Of a stretch of DNA of 43,360 bases, positions 1-10,973 are shown piece by piece (the first letter of the stretch is position 1; each line of letters opens with the position of its first letter). A program made the position numbers and the translations under genes. The DNA comes from Acanthamoeba lenticulata (taxonomy: Eukaryota; Discosea; Longamoebia; Acanthamoebidae), in assembly GCA_002179805.1 (NCBI GenBank), contig NAVB01000208.1, forward strand, positions 1-43,360. The letters run 5' to 3'. The notes beneath the pieces were generated by a model. It did not search any database and was not told where the DNA came from. It saw only the letters and a list, made by a program, of their open reading frames with translations.

Positions 1-1430
1 AAAGCAAGAAGACGCAACTGCCGAGAGAGCCAGCCCCAGTGCTCAAACTCGCGCTCGGCCATGCCCAGCACGCGGCGATAGGTCTTGATGTGTCGCTCGA
101 GCTGCGCCACTGCATCGTTGACGCTGTTTGACCTAAAGTACAGTTGACACAACTACAAGAAAAATAAAGGGAAAGCATTAATATTATACTATTAAAATGT
201 AATTGTACGGAAATATAAAAATATATATAGCGTACCTTGAAATGGAGGTATTCGGCGACGGTCTTGATCTCCACGGCCCGCTGTCGCTCAAAGGCCAGGT
301 TGGCCAGGTTGACGTAGCCATCCAGGTAGTGTCTGCAGTGCCACATCGTGAGGCATCTCGTGAGTCTGAAAGAGCGTTGAAAAGGAAGAGGAGGAAAAGG
401 AGGAGGAAGTACTTGATAGAGATCCGCGCGTCTTTCGAAAATTCGGTGTAGAAGGCCACCTTGAAGCAGTACCGCACGTAGTAGTCCTTGTGGCCCAGCA
501 CGCTCCGGTTGAGCCGCTCCTTCTCCTTCTTGATCCGCTGCGCGGCGTCCTTGTAGAAGCCCAGCGCCTGCTCCATCATCATCTTCTCCAGCCGGCCGAC
601 GGAGCCCGAGATGTCGCTCTCGTAAAAGTAGATGATGCGCTTGGTGTCCACCTCAGCCCTCTTTCTGAAGTTGGTCAGCCGCTCCTCGAACGAGCTGTCC
701 GCTGCAAAGTCAACATCATCAAACCCAGGAGCACAGCCATCGACGTCAGTTTGGGCCGCTCGATCGAGGCCGGGCGAGACGCAAGGCCGTGGGATACGCA
801 CGAGGAGGGCTCTTCTGCACGAGCACGACGAGCGTGCGGATGTTGCGGGCGCGCAGGTCGGCTCTGCACAACAAGACGGAAAAAAGTGACCGTGAGAATG
901 ATGAAGGTGACGATGGGGCGGAGCGGGGCGGCGGCAGCGTACTTCATGGAGTCGAGCATGGCGTAGAATTCGGGCTCCTTGGCCTTCCACTTCTGGTCCT
1001 TGGCCCACTCGGGGAAGAGGAGGACGACCACGGCCGGCACGACGCGCGTGTGCTTCCACATCCAGTTGGCCTTGAGCACGCCCTGGGGCGGTACGCCGAG
1101 GTCGCCGTCGGCGCCAAAGGAAGAAGGCGGCGAGGCCGCGCCGATGGTGCCGCTGGAGGCCGCCTTGGGCTTGAGGGCAGACAACACCCGCTTGCGCGAG
1201 GAGGTGGGCCCCGAGGAGGCAGCGGCGGCAGCGGCGGCGGCGGCGGCCGAAGAGTGAGGCAGAGAATCGGTGCGTGCCATGCTGAGTGGATAGAATTGAG
1301 GTCGCTTGGTGCCGTCGGGCAGTGTGACCACAGACAAGTTTTTGAAGATGGTCTGGTGCAGCTTCTTGCCGCCGATGAACGCCACGACGGGCACGGGTGG
1401 CTCGCGCAGCTCGTCTGGGTAGAGATTCAT
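1..1430 (-). CDS. TRAPPC11: TRAPPC11 (foie gras) N-terminal part, 3' end outside window
   Basis: Subunit 11 of the TRAPPIII tethering complex, which acts in ER-Golgi and autophagy membrane traffic. The start is the ATG at 1430. Exon 1 (1430-943) encodes a segment like the family's 'PKGILKTGWMNKH..VPALVVVFY', here PQGVLKANWMWKH followed by VVPAVVVLLF. It splices in phase to exon 2 (863-802; ADLRARNIRTLVVLVQKSP, like human GRNTKVAVVLIQKK) and then to exon 3 from 701, which carries YYVRYCFKVAFYTEF. Two further exons continue with HYLDGYVNLANLAFERQ and, from about 148 to the left edge, LCQLYFRSNSVNDAVAQLERH. These match the foie gras domain in order. An Ala run and Ser-rich insert sit near residues 55-75. 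Introns are short GT-AG. The gene lies divergent to the PPR gene. The identity is from recognised conserved blocks; the C-terminal half is not seen. Confidence 0.87.
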
Positions 1431-1652
1431 TGTTCAATCAAAAATCGAACTGAAATTAATTGTGCCCTTCAGTCACTCTTCAATGCCTTCTTCCTTTTTG
1501 CAGGCTCGTCCTTCAAGGCAACGAGAGAGGCAAATGGCTTCTGTTGATGTGAAGCCACCCTAATTTTTGTCTGCTTTTTCCTGGTCACGCAACGAAGAAA
1601 ATAAGAAAATATTATTTTTAGGCTGCGGCTCCGGACAAACGCAAAACACAAC
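1431..1652. promoter_or_regulatory. Divergent intergenic region, TRAPPC11 / PPR gene
   Basis: About 220 bp between the TRAPPC11 start and the first plausible ATG of the PPR gene. It should hold both promoters and 5' leaders. I see no recognisable TATA box or other element. Confidence 0.35.
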
Positions 1653-4447
1653 ATGAAGACGGCGATGGCGCGGCACAGATGCCAGGCCGATCTTCTGAGG
1701 AGCCTGGCAAATGCACGAACTTCGTCCACTGCCCGAAAACTCCCCACCTCCTTTACAATTCCACCACAAACCGGCCCATCCATTTCCCGTTCATCTTCCC
1801 TCTGCCGGCCAGCCCCTCTCTTCCCCTCCACTCATCTCTACAAACGTCTAACTTTGATGCGATTCCACAGTACGTCTCTTGTGAATGCGATTGCTTTTCT
1901 TCGAAGAAAAACCCTCATCGCAATTTTCTTGATGGCAGTGCATCGCCGATTTTTCTTGGAGACCTCGCCAGCACCGCTGACGGAAGATGTACGCTTGGCC
2001 CCAAGTCTCGCTTGTACACTACCGTCAGCTTCCTCATAGAAGGACACCTTGATGCAGGACTTCTTCTTGCCCGACCAAGAACGAAGTGCCATCGCCGTCA
2101 TGCCGCGCCCGGTGGTGCGCGACGATGCCTCGCCATCGGTGCACGCGCCGCAGCAGCCTTACCCACAACTGCCTCGTACGACTGCCGCCTTCGCCACCTC
2201 CACTTGTGCTGCCGAGACAATGGTCTCGGTTGAGGGCTGGTGTCCCTTCTTGCTTGACTTTCTCATACTTGAACCCTGTGGTGCACAGCGACGACGATCC
2301 ACAAAAAGACTTGGAAGGCATCGGACGTGACGTCGGTCGAGCGCAGCAATCAGTTTATGCGAGAAGCGCTCGACAGAGAGTGCGCCCGCCTCGCCCCGCT
2401 TGTTTCTCACGAGTGTTGTGAGTGCTCACGCCCTGGTGGCAAACGTGTATGGGGGGAGTGCAGCCCGCAAGACGTCAGCTATCTGTGGCGACTGATGAAG
2501 AGGAAAGGGCTGAAGCCCAATCTGGAATCCTACAAGCTCCTGTACACGGCGTATGCCATGCAGGGCTTGAGCGACGAGCCCCTCACGGTGCGTGCGGCTG
2601 TTCGCCAAATAGGAGTTCTGGGCGAGGAACTAAGCGGCTGTGCGTGCCCCCACAGGCTCTCTACGAGATGGACGAAGACGGGATCGTGCCCGACGATGCC
2701 TTTCTTTGCGCTCTGCTCAAGTGCTTGGTTGAAGCCAAGTCCGCATCGATTTTTGCGGTTTCCATTGCTTGTCAGGCACGTGCCCTTGGCTTGTCCAGCG
2801 GCAGCAGTCCTGTTTTGTTTTAATCTCATTTTTCTTCCTTTCAGTATGCGGCACGACACGGGCTGGAGCTCACGCCAAAGTCGCGCAACTTGCTGGCCCT
2901 GGCCTACGCCACGGCCGGCGACTTCCGCCACAGCTGGCTCGAAGTCGAGTCCATGAAGAAGCAAAACATGGCGATCGACCCAGCCGTGTTCCCGGCGCTG
3001 CTTCGCTGCTCCCCCTCGCTGCTGTCTCAGCCGCGCAACATCACCCAGGTGGTCGAAGAGATGATGCAGCGCGAAGTGCCGCTGCACGCCGAGGACATCG
3101 AGCATGTGTTCTACGTGTACATACGAAACGAGCAGCTGCAGGCACTCGAGCGATTCATCGGCCAACTTGAGGCCCGCAAGTTCGAGTTCTCGCCCAAGCT
3201 GCTGAGCGAGGCCGTCGTCTTCTCTGGCCGTCGCCCTGTGCCGTCTTTTGCTGCCAAGGCACGTAAACGAATCAGTTTTTCTGAATTAAAAATTGCGTTT
3301 TTGTTAACGGCCAAGCTTTGACAAACAGCTGGGCGAGTTGATCAACAGCAACCCCTCCAGACCCAGGAGCGCCGCCCAGATGGCCCAAGAGTCGCTCATT
3401 CGATCCTACGCGGTGGCCCATCAGTTCCCCGAGATGTTCAACGAGATCCACAAGATGTACGCCGACGGGCGCAAGCTGCGACTGCACGCGAGGAAGGCTG
3501 TGGTCAGCGTCATGTGCCGCGACGTCAGCACTATCGACAGCGTACGCCCCAGAGCCAGGCCAGGCCAGGCCAGGCGCTTCGTTGTGACGCGTCTCACGGA
3601 CTGGCTGTTGCATGTTGTTGATGTGTCGTGCAGAACTACGTCTACTTGGATGAGCATTACAACCCCTCCAAGAAGAACTCGGCAGAGGAAGCGGCCAAGG
3701 TGGATCGCGACGCGCTTCGCGTGTGCCTCAACCTCCTCATCGAGGCCTGCTCGCAGACGATGCAGATGGCCAAGGGTGCGTCGTGCGCTCGCCGCCTGCC
3801 CCAAGGTTTCACACTGACACCCAAAAAAAAAAAAAAAAAAACAGCATTCGACACGTTGGCCGGATTGGATTCATTCGACTTGCGACCAAACGAAGAGTCC
3901 TTCAACGCCGTCCTCAAGGGCCTCGGCGCCGTGCCAGGCTACCTGCCCGCGGTCACGAAGGTCTACGATCAGATGGTGCGGTCTTCATCTTGGTGGTGCA
4001 TGATCAGCTTCTTCTTGGGGGTGCACTGACTTTTGATTGTCATTTTGGTGGAACAGGCCAAGCAACAGGTGAAGCCGACGGCCGAGACGTTCCACCACGT
4101 CATCTCAGCCTTTTTGGTCAACCAGGAGCTTCAGCAGGGGCTCGAGCTCGTTGACGTGGCGCAGAATCTCGAGGTGGTCCTCGACCCCGAAACCTACGCC
4201 ATGCTCATGCGCAAGATGGCGCGCTACCAAAACAAGGAGCTCCTTGCCCGCGTGCAGGCGTTGATGGACAAGCGTGGCTTGCGGCTTGAGTGCGTTCTCC
4301 CTTCCTGTTCTTTTATTCAAGTAATCATTTTTTGAAATTGTTTTTGCTAAAATAACTCTTATGCACGCCTACAGCGATGAACTGCTGGCCTACATCAACA
4401 AGCCACGAGAGATACCGCACGAGGTGTTGCAGCAAGCGAGAGGATAA
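1653..4447 (+). CDS. Pentatricopeptide-repeat (PPR) protein, probably mitochondrial
   Basis: A multi-exon gene encoding alpha-solenoid PPR-type repeats, which in this family bind organelle RNA. Clear repeat units include VSYLWRLMKRKGLKPNLESY (from about 2473), ALYEMDEDGIVPDDAFLCAL (from about 2655), YAARHGLELTPKSRNLLAL (from 2845), VEEMMQREVPLHAEDIEHV, FDLRPNEESFNAVLKGLG (from about 3876) and VKPTAETFHHVISAFLVN (from about 4073). Introns fall near 2414-2467, 2588-2655, 2758-2844, 3543-3633, 3781-3843, 3976-4056 and 4290-4373. The last exon ends INKPREIPHEVLQQARG with TAA at 4445-4447. The 5' end is uncertain: 1653 opens an Arg/Ser-rich, presequence-like leader, while ATGs at 1856 (MRFHSTS) and 2053 are alternatives. 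Mitochondrial targeting is inferred from family habit and this leader. Target RNA unknown. Confidence 0.75.
3823..3841 (+). repeat. Poly(A) tract inside a PPR-gene intron
   Basis: An uninterrupted run of 19 A residues that ends directly in the 3' splice site CAG of the intron at about 3781-3843. It sits where a polypyrimidine tract would normally be. Confidence 0.8.
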
Positions 4448-4548
4448 CAAAAAGAAATAAAAGAAAAGAAATAAAAATAAAAATAAAATAAAATGAAAAG
4501 AAGAGAAAAGACAGACGCTTTTCTCCTTGCTGCAAGGAAAGCCAAGTC

Positions 4549-5637
4549 ATGCACCGAGTGAGGCCTTCTGTCGTTGTGCGGCACCTGGGGCGGCAGGTAG
4601 GTTGATGGTTTGCCTTGTTTCGTTATCAAAGCAGGAGCAGCCATGACGGTCGGCACCACTGAGCGTTTTCGTGGCATCTTTGTGTGCACGTCTGCTGCAG
4701 CCCTACGCCTCGACGCTGGCCCTGCAGCAGTCGCTGGCTCTTGCTCTCAAAAACGAGCAACAGGTGGCAGCTGCAGCTCCAGCACCAGAGGTGGCAGCGC
4801 GTAGGAGCAGCCAGCCCGCCGAGGACACGTTACTGCTGGTGGAGCACGACCCACCAGTCTACACCATCGGGCGGCAGAACACAGAAGAGGACTTTCTAGT
4901 GCCCATCTCCACTTTGGAAGCTCGCGGTTGCCAGGTCATCAAGACAGGACGTGGCGGAGCGGGTACGTTCGTTCACCACACCCTGCATACGTATTCATGT
5001 TCCTGTACTCATGCAAGCACCATGTCAAGTCACATGGCATGGGCCAGGGCAACTCGTCGGCTATCCGATCCTCAATCTGACCCACTTCACGCCCAGCGTA
5101 CGCCGAACATAACTCTTCTACTTTGCAGACAAGCCATAGCTGACCGTCAGCAACAGGTCCGATGGTACGTGCACGCGCTTGAACAAGTGCTGGTTCACAC
5201 GCTCTCGCACTTTGGCCTGCAAAGCCACACGACGTCTGACGTGGGCGTGTGGATCGAAGGCCAGCGCAAGATCGCCGCCATCGGCATCTCCGTCTCGCGC
5301 TGGGTCACCATGCATGGTTCTGCTCCGTTCTTTCCCGCTCCTTCCCTCGCATGTGTGGCCCATGAGCCAACGTCGTTGATGTGAGTGAACATGAACATGA
5401 TGTCTCATGGGACCAACACTATCAGGCTTTGCCCTCAACGTGTGTCCCGAGCTGGATCATTACGACGCGATCATTCCTTGCCGCATTCGGGACAAAGAGG
5501 TCACATCCCTGGCCAAGGAGCTGCAGCGCCGCGTGACCGTGGAGGACGTCGCGCCTGTGCTGCTGGACAGTTTCTCTCGTGTCTTCGGCAACGACTTCAA
5601 CCCCCACTCGGACATGTCGTCCTCAGGCAGAGGCTGA
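4549..5637 (+). CDS. LIPT2: Octanoyl-[carrier protein] transferase (LIPT2/LipB)
   Basis: Transfers octanoate from ACP to lipoyl-domain proteins, the first step of mitochondrial lipoic acid synthesis. Five exons join in phase: 4549-4596, 4701-4962, 5030-5097, 5157-5316 and 5426-5637. The start at 4549 gives VVRHLGRQ spliced to [12 protein letters not shown], as in the family's N terminus. Core motifs follow: [16 protein letters not shown] spliced to [17 protein letters not shown], the catalytic-Lys segment [18 protein letters not shown] spliced to FALNV, and the catalytic-Cys segment [14 protein letters not shown]. The residue after the catalytic Cys is Arg, where LipB/LIPT2 proteins I know have Gly (PCGI). 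Length is normal (about 250 residues). The 101-bp gap from the PPR stop is A-rich and probably holds that gene's 3' UTR. The alternative ATG at 4643 does not lead into the PYAS segment in frame. Confidence 0.9.
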
Positions 5638-6170
5638 CGTGGCTGATTAACCCTTTTTACTTGAAAGTAAACATGTCGTCCTTGCCCCGTTCTCAAAACA
5701 CCACTTCGCTTCGTCATGCAGGGCACCACAGAGAACAAGCTGGCGCACCGCAACCGCTTGAGACTTCGTCAAGCCGGCAAGTGCGCGGGCAGACGCCTGT
5801 AGTTGAAGTTTGCCGCCCACGACACCTGCTCGAACCCAATGGCCGAGCGCACAAACGCAAGCAGGCGGCCAGACGTCGCCAGCTTGGGGACGGGCACCGC
5901 CCAAACTGCAGACCTCGCCGATCAGCGATGTCGTGTTAGACGCCGTGCCCGCGTCACTGCAATTAGCCCGTGTCCAGGTGAACTGCATGTTGTCCCACCA
6001 TCCCAGGCCCAAACAAACCCAACAACTGCTCCACCCAACGCCGACAAAGGAAGTTTGCATTGGCCGGTCTCCGCCATGAAAATTGGTCGACACACCACCG
6101 AACGAGCAAGCTTGCCTGGCTGGCGTGAGGAAGGGCAAGTCTGCGCAAACACAGTAGAGCTCAAGCGCTG
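5638..6170. other. 533-bp intergenic region
   Basis: Lies between the LIPT2 stop and the next plus-strand ATG. It should hold the LIPT2 3' UTR and the next promoter. A minus-strand frame stays open from 6198 to 5647, but it begins at GTG rather than ATG and resembles no family I know, so I do not call it a gene. Confidence 0.4.
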
Positions 6171-8493
6171 ATGGAGGACATAGCCGAAGATGAGACACTA
6201 ACTCGAATCCTCAATCGTGAGGAGAACGTGGATGACCTCATTAATGAAGTCAAGGTGGCTGCGTGCCCCACCGCACACCTTCCTCCTGTTCGGCGAGAGG
6301 CTGACTGTTGTGTACATGCCAGGACTGGTGGCGGTACGACCTCGTACATCGTCGCGTCGGGGCGGCTTATGCTGAGTGCGATGTGGAGCTCGACCTGGCT
6401 GGGTTCATGCTCGCTCTGGCCGAGCGTAAGGCGGTCATCAACATCCCCACCTACACCCGACGACGTGCGCGGTCGATCAAAGAAGGTCTCTTTGCCTCGT
6501 AGTTTTTCTTGTCTTCGTTGACCCTTGTCGTTCAACTCTCCCGCGACGCCAGGTGAGCGAATCGTGTCGGCAAAGAACCGACATGGCAAGATCATCGGCG
6601 TGACTGCCAACAAGAGCGTCTTCTCCTTCTCGGCGCGGCTGCAAGGTACGCACCTCTTCTTCTTCTTCACCTTCATATCAAGTGTTGAGCTGCTTGATCG
6701 TTCGGACCGACGCAACACAACGCCAGACGTGAACGTGATGACGATGGAAACCGTCGGCGAGCCGCGCAACTTCATGATGGTGGACGTCGATGGGTCGTGG
6801 CATGAGGGCTGGAAGACGATCGAGCTGCTCCCCAAGGCAGAGGAGAACGCATTCCTGCACGAGCACTCGCAAGGCGGCGATGAGGTTCAATCAACTCGGC
6901 CTTCTTCTTATTCTTGTCATTGTTCTCGAACGACTTGACCTTCTTGTGCAGAGCGGGCGTCTGCCGTGGGAAGAGAACAAGGTCGACTTTGACCACTTTG
7001 TCGACCGCAAACGCTGGCGCATGTTCTACGGCCGGTGCTACTTCCTCACTATGGCCCTCATGGTACGCCTCTACGACGAAGCCCACTTCTACAAGGAGCT
7101 CGCCAAGGAGCTCCAGGCCCAAGGCGTGCGCGCGCCAGAGCAAAAGGGAGCCGACCACGCTTGGCATCGTCCGTCGGCGCATGAAGAACGTATGCAAGAG
7201 CTTTGTGGTTCCGCTGCTGACTACTAGATTGATTGACGGATGACCGGTGGCAGTCGAGACCATCCGAGTGAACGCGTTCGAGGCCGAGGTCGACCTGCCG
7301 CCCTTTGAGGGCGAGTACGCCCCGCCCGACCCCGACGCGGGCGACGAGGAGCTGCTGGCGCTGGCGCTGGCCAAGAGCCGAAGGCTCATCTACCGCGACA
7401 TTCCGTGGTTCCGGTTCGTCTCGTTTGTTCTCTCGCGTTGTGTTGTGTGGACCTGTGGCGATGCTGACCAACAAATCGGGCGGGCAGGTGGTCCACCCGC
7501 GCCACGGAGTACGCGTTCCACTTCTACGGCAACAAGAGCGACGGCGGCGACGGCGATGAGGAAGAGGGCCGCGAGAGCGGCAAGGACAAGTCCAAGTCGT
7601 CGGTTGATGACACGGAGCAACTGGCCAAGAAGAAGCCCGCGTGGGCCAAGGCGGTCTTGTGGGAGACGGACGTCAAGCTGCCCCGTAAGCGCATCCGATG
7701 GAACAGGCTCGTCTGGGCCCCAAACATCGGCATTCGGTATGTCGACAACGTCATCCCCTTCTTGATGAGGAAGACAAAGGTGACGACGAGGGACGTCATG
7801 TCGTGTCCCAGGTACCGCGTGTGGGAAAAGACGGAGAAGGTCAAGCCCACCGAGTCCGAGAGACGCGGGGCCACGACGTCCGAGTCAGAGGCGGCAGCGT
7901 CCGACGCTGAGAGCTCCGCACTCGAGGAGAGCGGAAGCGAAGGCGACGAGCGCCCAACGATGGCCGCAGGTCGCGGCCGTGGACGACGACGGGCGACGAC
8001 GACGCAACAACGACGCGGCGGGCGCAAGCGGCGAGCCGTCCAACGCGAAGAAACGGGCGAAGAAGAGGAAGAAGCTGGCGAAGAGGCAGCACAAGTCCAG
8101 AAGCGGAGACGACGAAGTTCGACAAAGAAGAAAGAGGAAAACACAGAAGAAAAGGAGGAAGAAGCGCAGCACAGGCAGCGCATGAAGCGTGGATGGGCCA
8201 CCTTGGGCCACACCGAGTCACAAACGCACAAGAAGGAAGATGAAGAAGAAGAAGAAGAGACCAGCGAGAAGGAAGCAGCGCCTCCCTCACGCGCCAAGAG
8301 GCTAGCCAAACATCGTACGCCTTTCACTTTGACTCTCATCATCCGCTCGTGGGGGACATGTCTCATCACGCGCGTTGCCTGCAACTGTTTACCAGGCAAA
8401 ACAACAACAGCAACAACAGCGACGACGAGGCCGAGGTCACCCATCCACACGCGCAGCCGCACCAGGGCCGCCAGTCACGCCACCGAGCGCTGA
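6171..8493 (+). CDS. Unrecognised protein with Lys/Arg/Glu-rich C-terminal third
   Basis: I do not recognise the family. The start at 6171 gives MEDIAEDETLTRILNREENV. In-phase splices link it to DWWRYDLVHRRVGAAYAE (from about 6322), GERIVSAKNRHGKIIGV (from about 6553), DVNVMTMETVGEPRNFMMVD (from about 6726) and SGRLPWEENKVDFDHFVDRK (from about 6952). VNAFEAEVDLPPFEGEYAPP (from 7269) and WSTRATEYAFHFYGNK (from about 7490) follow, then a segment with WETDVKLPRKRIRWNRLVW (about 7660-7716). From about 7850 the protein is low-complexity: Ser/Glu-rich, a GRGRGRRR patch, then alternating acidic and Lys/Arg clusters to the TGA at 8491-8493. Basic clusters could be nuclear-localisation or nucleic-acid-binding signals. 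The joint near 7110-7253 is not resolved. The globular N-terminal two thirds are rich in aromatic residues and look like genuine coding sequence. Confidence 0.6.
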
Positions 8494-8605
8494 CTCAGTC
8501 AGCCTTCAACGAGCTCGTTGTTTGTTTCCTCCTCAAGGAGAAGGGGAAGGGTTTCAGTTCGGGTGGTGTTGTTTCCCAGCAAGAAACAGAAATAGAGAAA
8601 TAGAG

Positions 8606-8633
8606 ACAGAAAGAAAGAGAGAGAGAGAGAGAG
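8606..8633. repeat. (GA)n microsatellite
   Basis: A purine run ending in about ten GA units, between the charged-protein stop and the regulator gene. The flanking gap 8494-8690 otherwise shows nothing I can name. Confidence 0.8.
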
Positions 8634-8690
8634 TACCTGTGCCAGATCGAGTCACCTTCGCCTGGCAAGGTGAAAAAGGTGGCCGAACGA

Positions 8691-10765
8691 ATGTCATCAA
8701 CAATTTCGACAACGTTCTTTTTTCCCTGTGCCCAGGCGCCGTCGTTGCCTGTTGTACTGGGCGTACACAGAGATGGCCAACCCCCAACACTGGCTGGGAC
8801 GGAGACCAATGTTGCTGCCAACTCGTTCTCAATCTTCTCCATAGGCTCAGACAGCAGCGGCCGAGTTGCGGAGATGGGTGCAGTTGCACTGTCCTACAAA
8901 CGGCTGCCGCAGGTCTGCGTGCCATGTCGTGCGGCGCACTCGGCCTGCACCCTTCACCTGTACGTACATCGCTCCTTCCACGAGGCCTCTTCGCGTCTTG
9001 CAGGGTATTATTATAAAAAAAAACAAACCCCCACGCGGGGTGTTGGCGGTGTGTTGCGGAAGGGAGGGGCAACTGTGCGCGCGATGCGTGCGTCTGGGCC
9101 GCGAGCGCGACTGCCGCTATGGCACATAAGCGCGGTCGCAAGCCCAAAGACAAAACGACCTCCTCGGCCGACTCTTCCTCAGCCCAGCCTCACCCAAACA
9201 CCACTTTCATAGCTCGTCTTCTTCGTCACCGCCTACATCTTCGTCATCTTCGTCTTCATCGTCATCGTCATGTTCTCCAGCGGTATCAACAACGACAACA
9301 GCGAGCTCGTCGAGGACAAAGACAAAGAAGAGTGGCATGGTCAAGTTGATGATGGTCGAGATGACCAAACTGCACAAGAGACGCAAGCGCGATGATACGT
9401 ACAGCCATCAAGCTGGCGAAGAGGCGGGCGAGCTGTGCGAGGAAGACGAAGACGAGCTTCTCAGCAGCGAGGACGACGACGAGGACGCCGAAGCCGCGTA
9501 TGCCTACCGAGGACGATCCGGTTACGGTGACGATGCAGACGTATATGAACATCGTTTTGCTGGCAGAGGAAGAGGAAGACAACAGCTGCCAGAAGAGAAG
9601 CGCGCACAGACGAGTGGCCTGTGCGGAACCTCTCTTGCAGCAGCTCGCTCGATCGGTGACGCAGCTCTCCGATGAAGTCTGTGCTCTTCGGCGGGACTTT
9701 GGCCACTTACGCGGGGACCACGAGAGGCTCGTCGCACGACTGGACGCCAGCCGTGCCACCCTCTACCCCGGTCCCGTCCATCATCATCATCCTCCGACAC
9801 CGCCCTCGCCGGCTCCCTTGGTTGCGCGACCACCACCGCCACATGAGGTTCAGCCACCACACCCAGAGCAGTGGCGGCAAGATGCAAACCTATGGAGCTC
9901 GCCGCGGCCCGAAGCTTCGGTATCGGTGATGCCGCGCCAGCGTTCGCTGGGACGATGAGCGCGAGTCCGTTGTCGACAACACCGTCCTCGGCGGAATTGC
10001 CGTCGATCGCCTGGACGCAGCGGCTTATCACGTCAACGGCCTCGTCGGCGTCGATGTCGGTGTTGCACTCGTCGAGCACGGAGACTGCGGGCCAGGTGTG
10101 GGCCGACATGTGCCAAGCAATGCCGGTCATGCGGCACTACGTTCTCTCCGAGAGCTTGTCCCTCCAGTTTGTTCCTTTCCTTTCCTGCCTTCCTCGTCCC
10201 GCGCCGATGAATGGAGACTGAAGAGAGAGCGCGTGCATGTGCTGTACAGGATGCCTTTCGTGTTGTCGTTCTCTACTTATCACGGCGAGTCGACCTTCGC
10301 CTACGTCAATGACGCTTTCTTGCGACTGTCTGGCTATTCACGCGTACACGCCCCTGGCCCCTTTGAAGCACGTCGTGAGGTTAACGACAAAAAGACAACA
10401 CAGGAGGAGCTTGCGGGTCAGAACGTACTCAGGTTCTTCTCGTACCGACGGAAGGTGCAAGCGATTTACTTGGCTTTATCGACGAACGGCCCACCGCAAG
10501 GGACAAGCCCGATTGTGCCCGTCTGCCTGCTCCTGCGGCGGCGCGACGGACAACTACTGAAATCCGAACCCAGATCCTCTACGACCAGTCCGGCATAGTA
10601 CGCCCCCTCCCCAATAAGGGGATTGCATTTCTTCTCTGCCGCGGCGTCTTCATCGTCGTCATGTGATCATGGTAACAGATAAGATTCGTGGTCGCGTCCT
10701 GGGAGAGCTGGTTCCTCACGGAGACGCTTGCTCCTGACGAGACCTGGAGTACATCAGCCGAGTAG
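8691..10765 (+). CDS. Zn2Cys6 binuclear-cluster + PAS-domain transcription regulator, with frame breaks
   Basis: Likely DNA-binding regulator of the fungal ERT1/AcuK type. A KRLPQVCVPCRAAHSACT exon (to about 8964) supplies Cys 1-3 of a Zn2Cys6 cluster (C-x2-C-x6-C). After an intron (about 8965-9070) CARCVRLGRERDC supplies Cys 4-6. A basic linker HKRGRKPKDK follows, then Ser-rich and acidic stretches, a coiled-coil-like segment (LLQQLARSVTQLSDEVCALR, about 9635) and a His/Pro-rich linker. A C-terminal PAS domain begins FAYVNDAFLRLSGYS (about 10300), is spliced to EELAGQNVLRFFS, and ends EIRTQILYDQSGI. A last exon from about 10679 ends at TAG 10763-10765. Two single-site frame breaks interrupt conserved segments: at about 9123 (CRYGT then stop, before HKRGRKPK) and at about 10558 (DGQLL before EIRTQILYD). 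The start is uncertain: 8691 or 8874. It may be a pseudogene or carry sequence errors. Confidence 0.68.
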
Positions 10766-10973
10766 GGCATACATGGAGCATTACTTTCGGTGCAAAACTT
10801 GAAACACAAACTGCAAAAAAGGGGTGTTTGTTGATCTCAGCTTCAATTGCCACCATTCTTGTCACACATTTGCAATCACTTCTCCTTGTCATTGGACTCT
10901 TCTTGTCTAATTGGGTCTGAACGCCACTTTGCTGAGCTTCCTCTGTGTCGATAAGAACATAAGCGCTGGGATC

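Noticed and set aside
184..1437. 417-codon minus-strand frame as the TRAPPC11 reading
   Set aside because: Only its later part (SSFEERLTNF onward) is the true frame. The first part is a shadow of exon 1, and the real protein is produced by splicing between frames.
1469..1831. Minus-strand frame of 120 codons upstream of TRAPPC11
   Set aside because: No recognisable features. It overlaps the PPR leader and lies in the divergent promoter region.
5647..6198. 183-codon open frame on the minus strand filling the gap after LIPT2
   Set aside because: It begins at GTG, has no ATG-led signal or domain I recognise, and overlaps the start of the next gene. Open frames of this length are common by chance at this GC content.
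8491..8501. Perfect palindrome-like TGACTCAGTCA (AP-1-type site)
   Set aside because: It lies at the stop codon of the charged-protein gene, is a single copy, and has no supporting context.
9060..9130. An intron at GTGCGT (about 9089) to explain the frame change in the zinc cluster
   Set aside because: It would remove CVRLGRERDC, including the last Cys of a clearly conserved cluster, so a frame break is the better reading.
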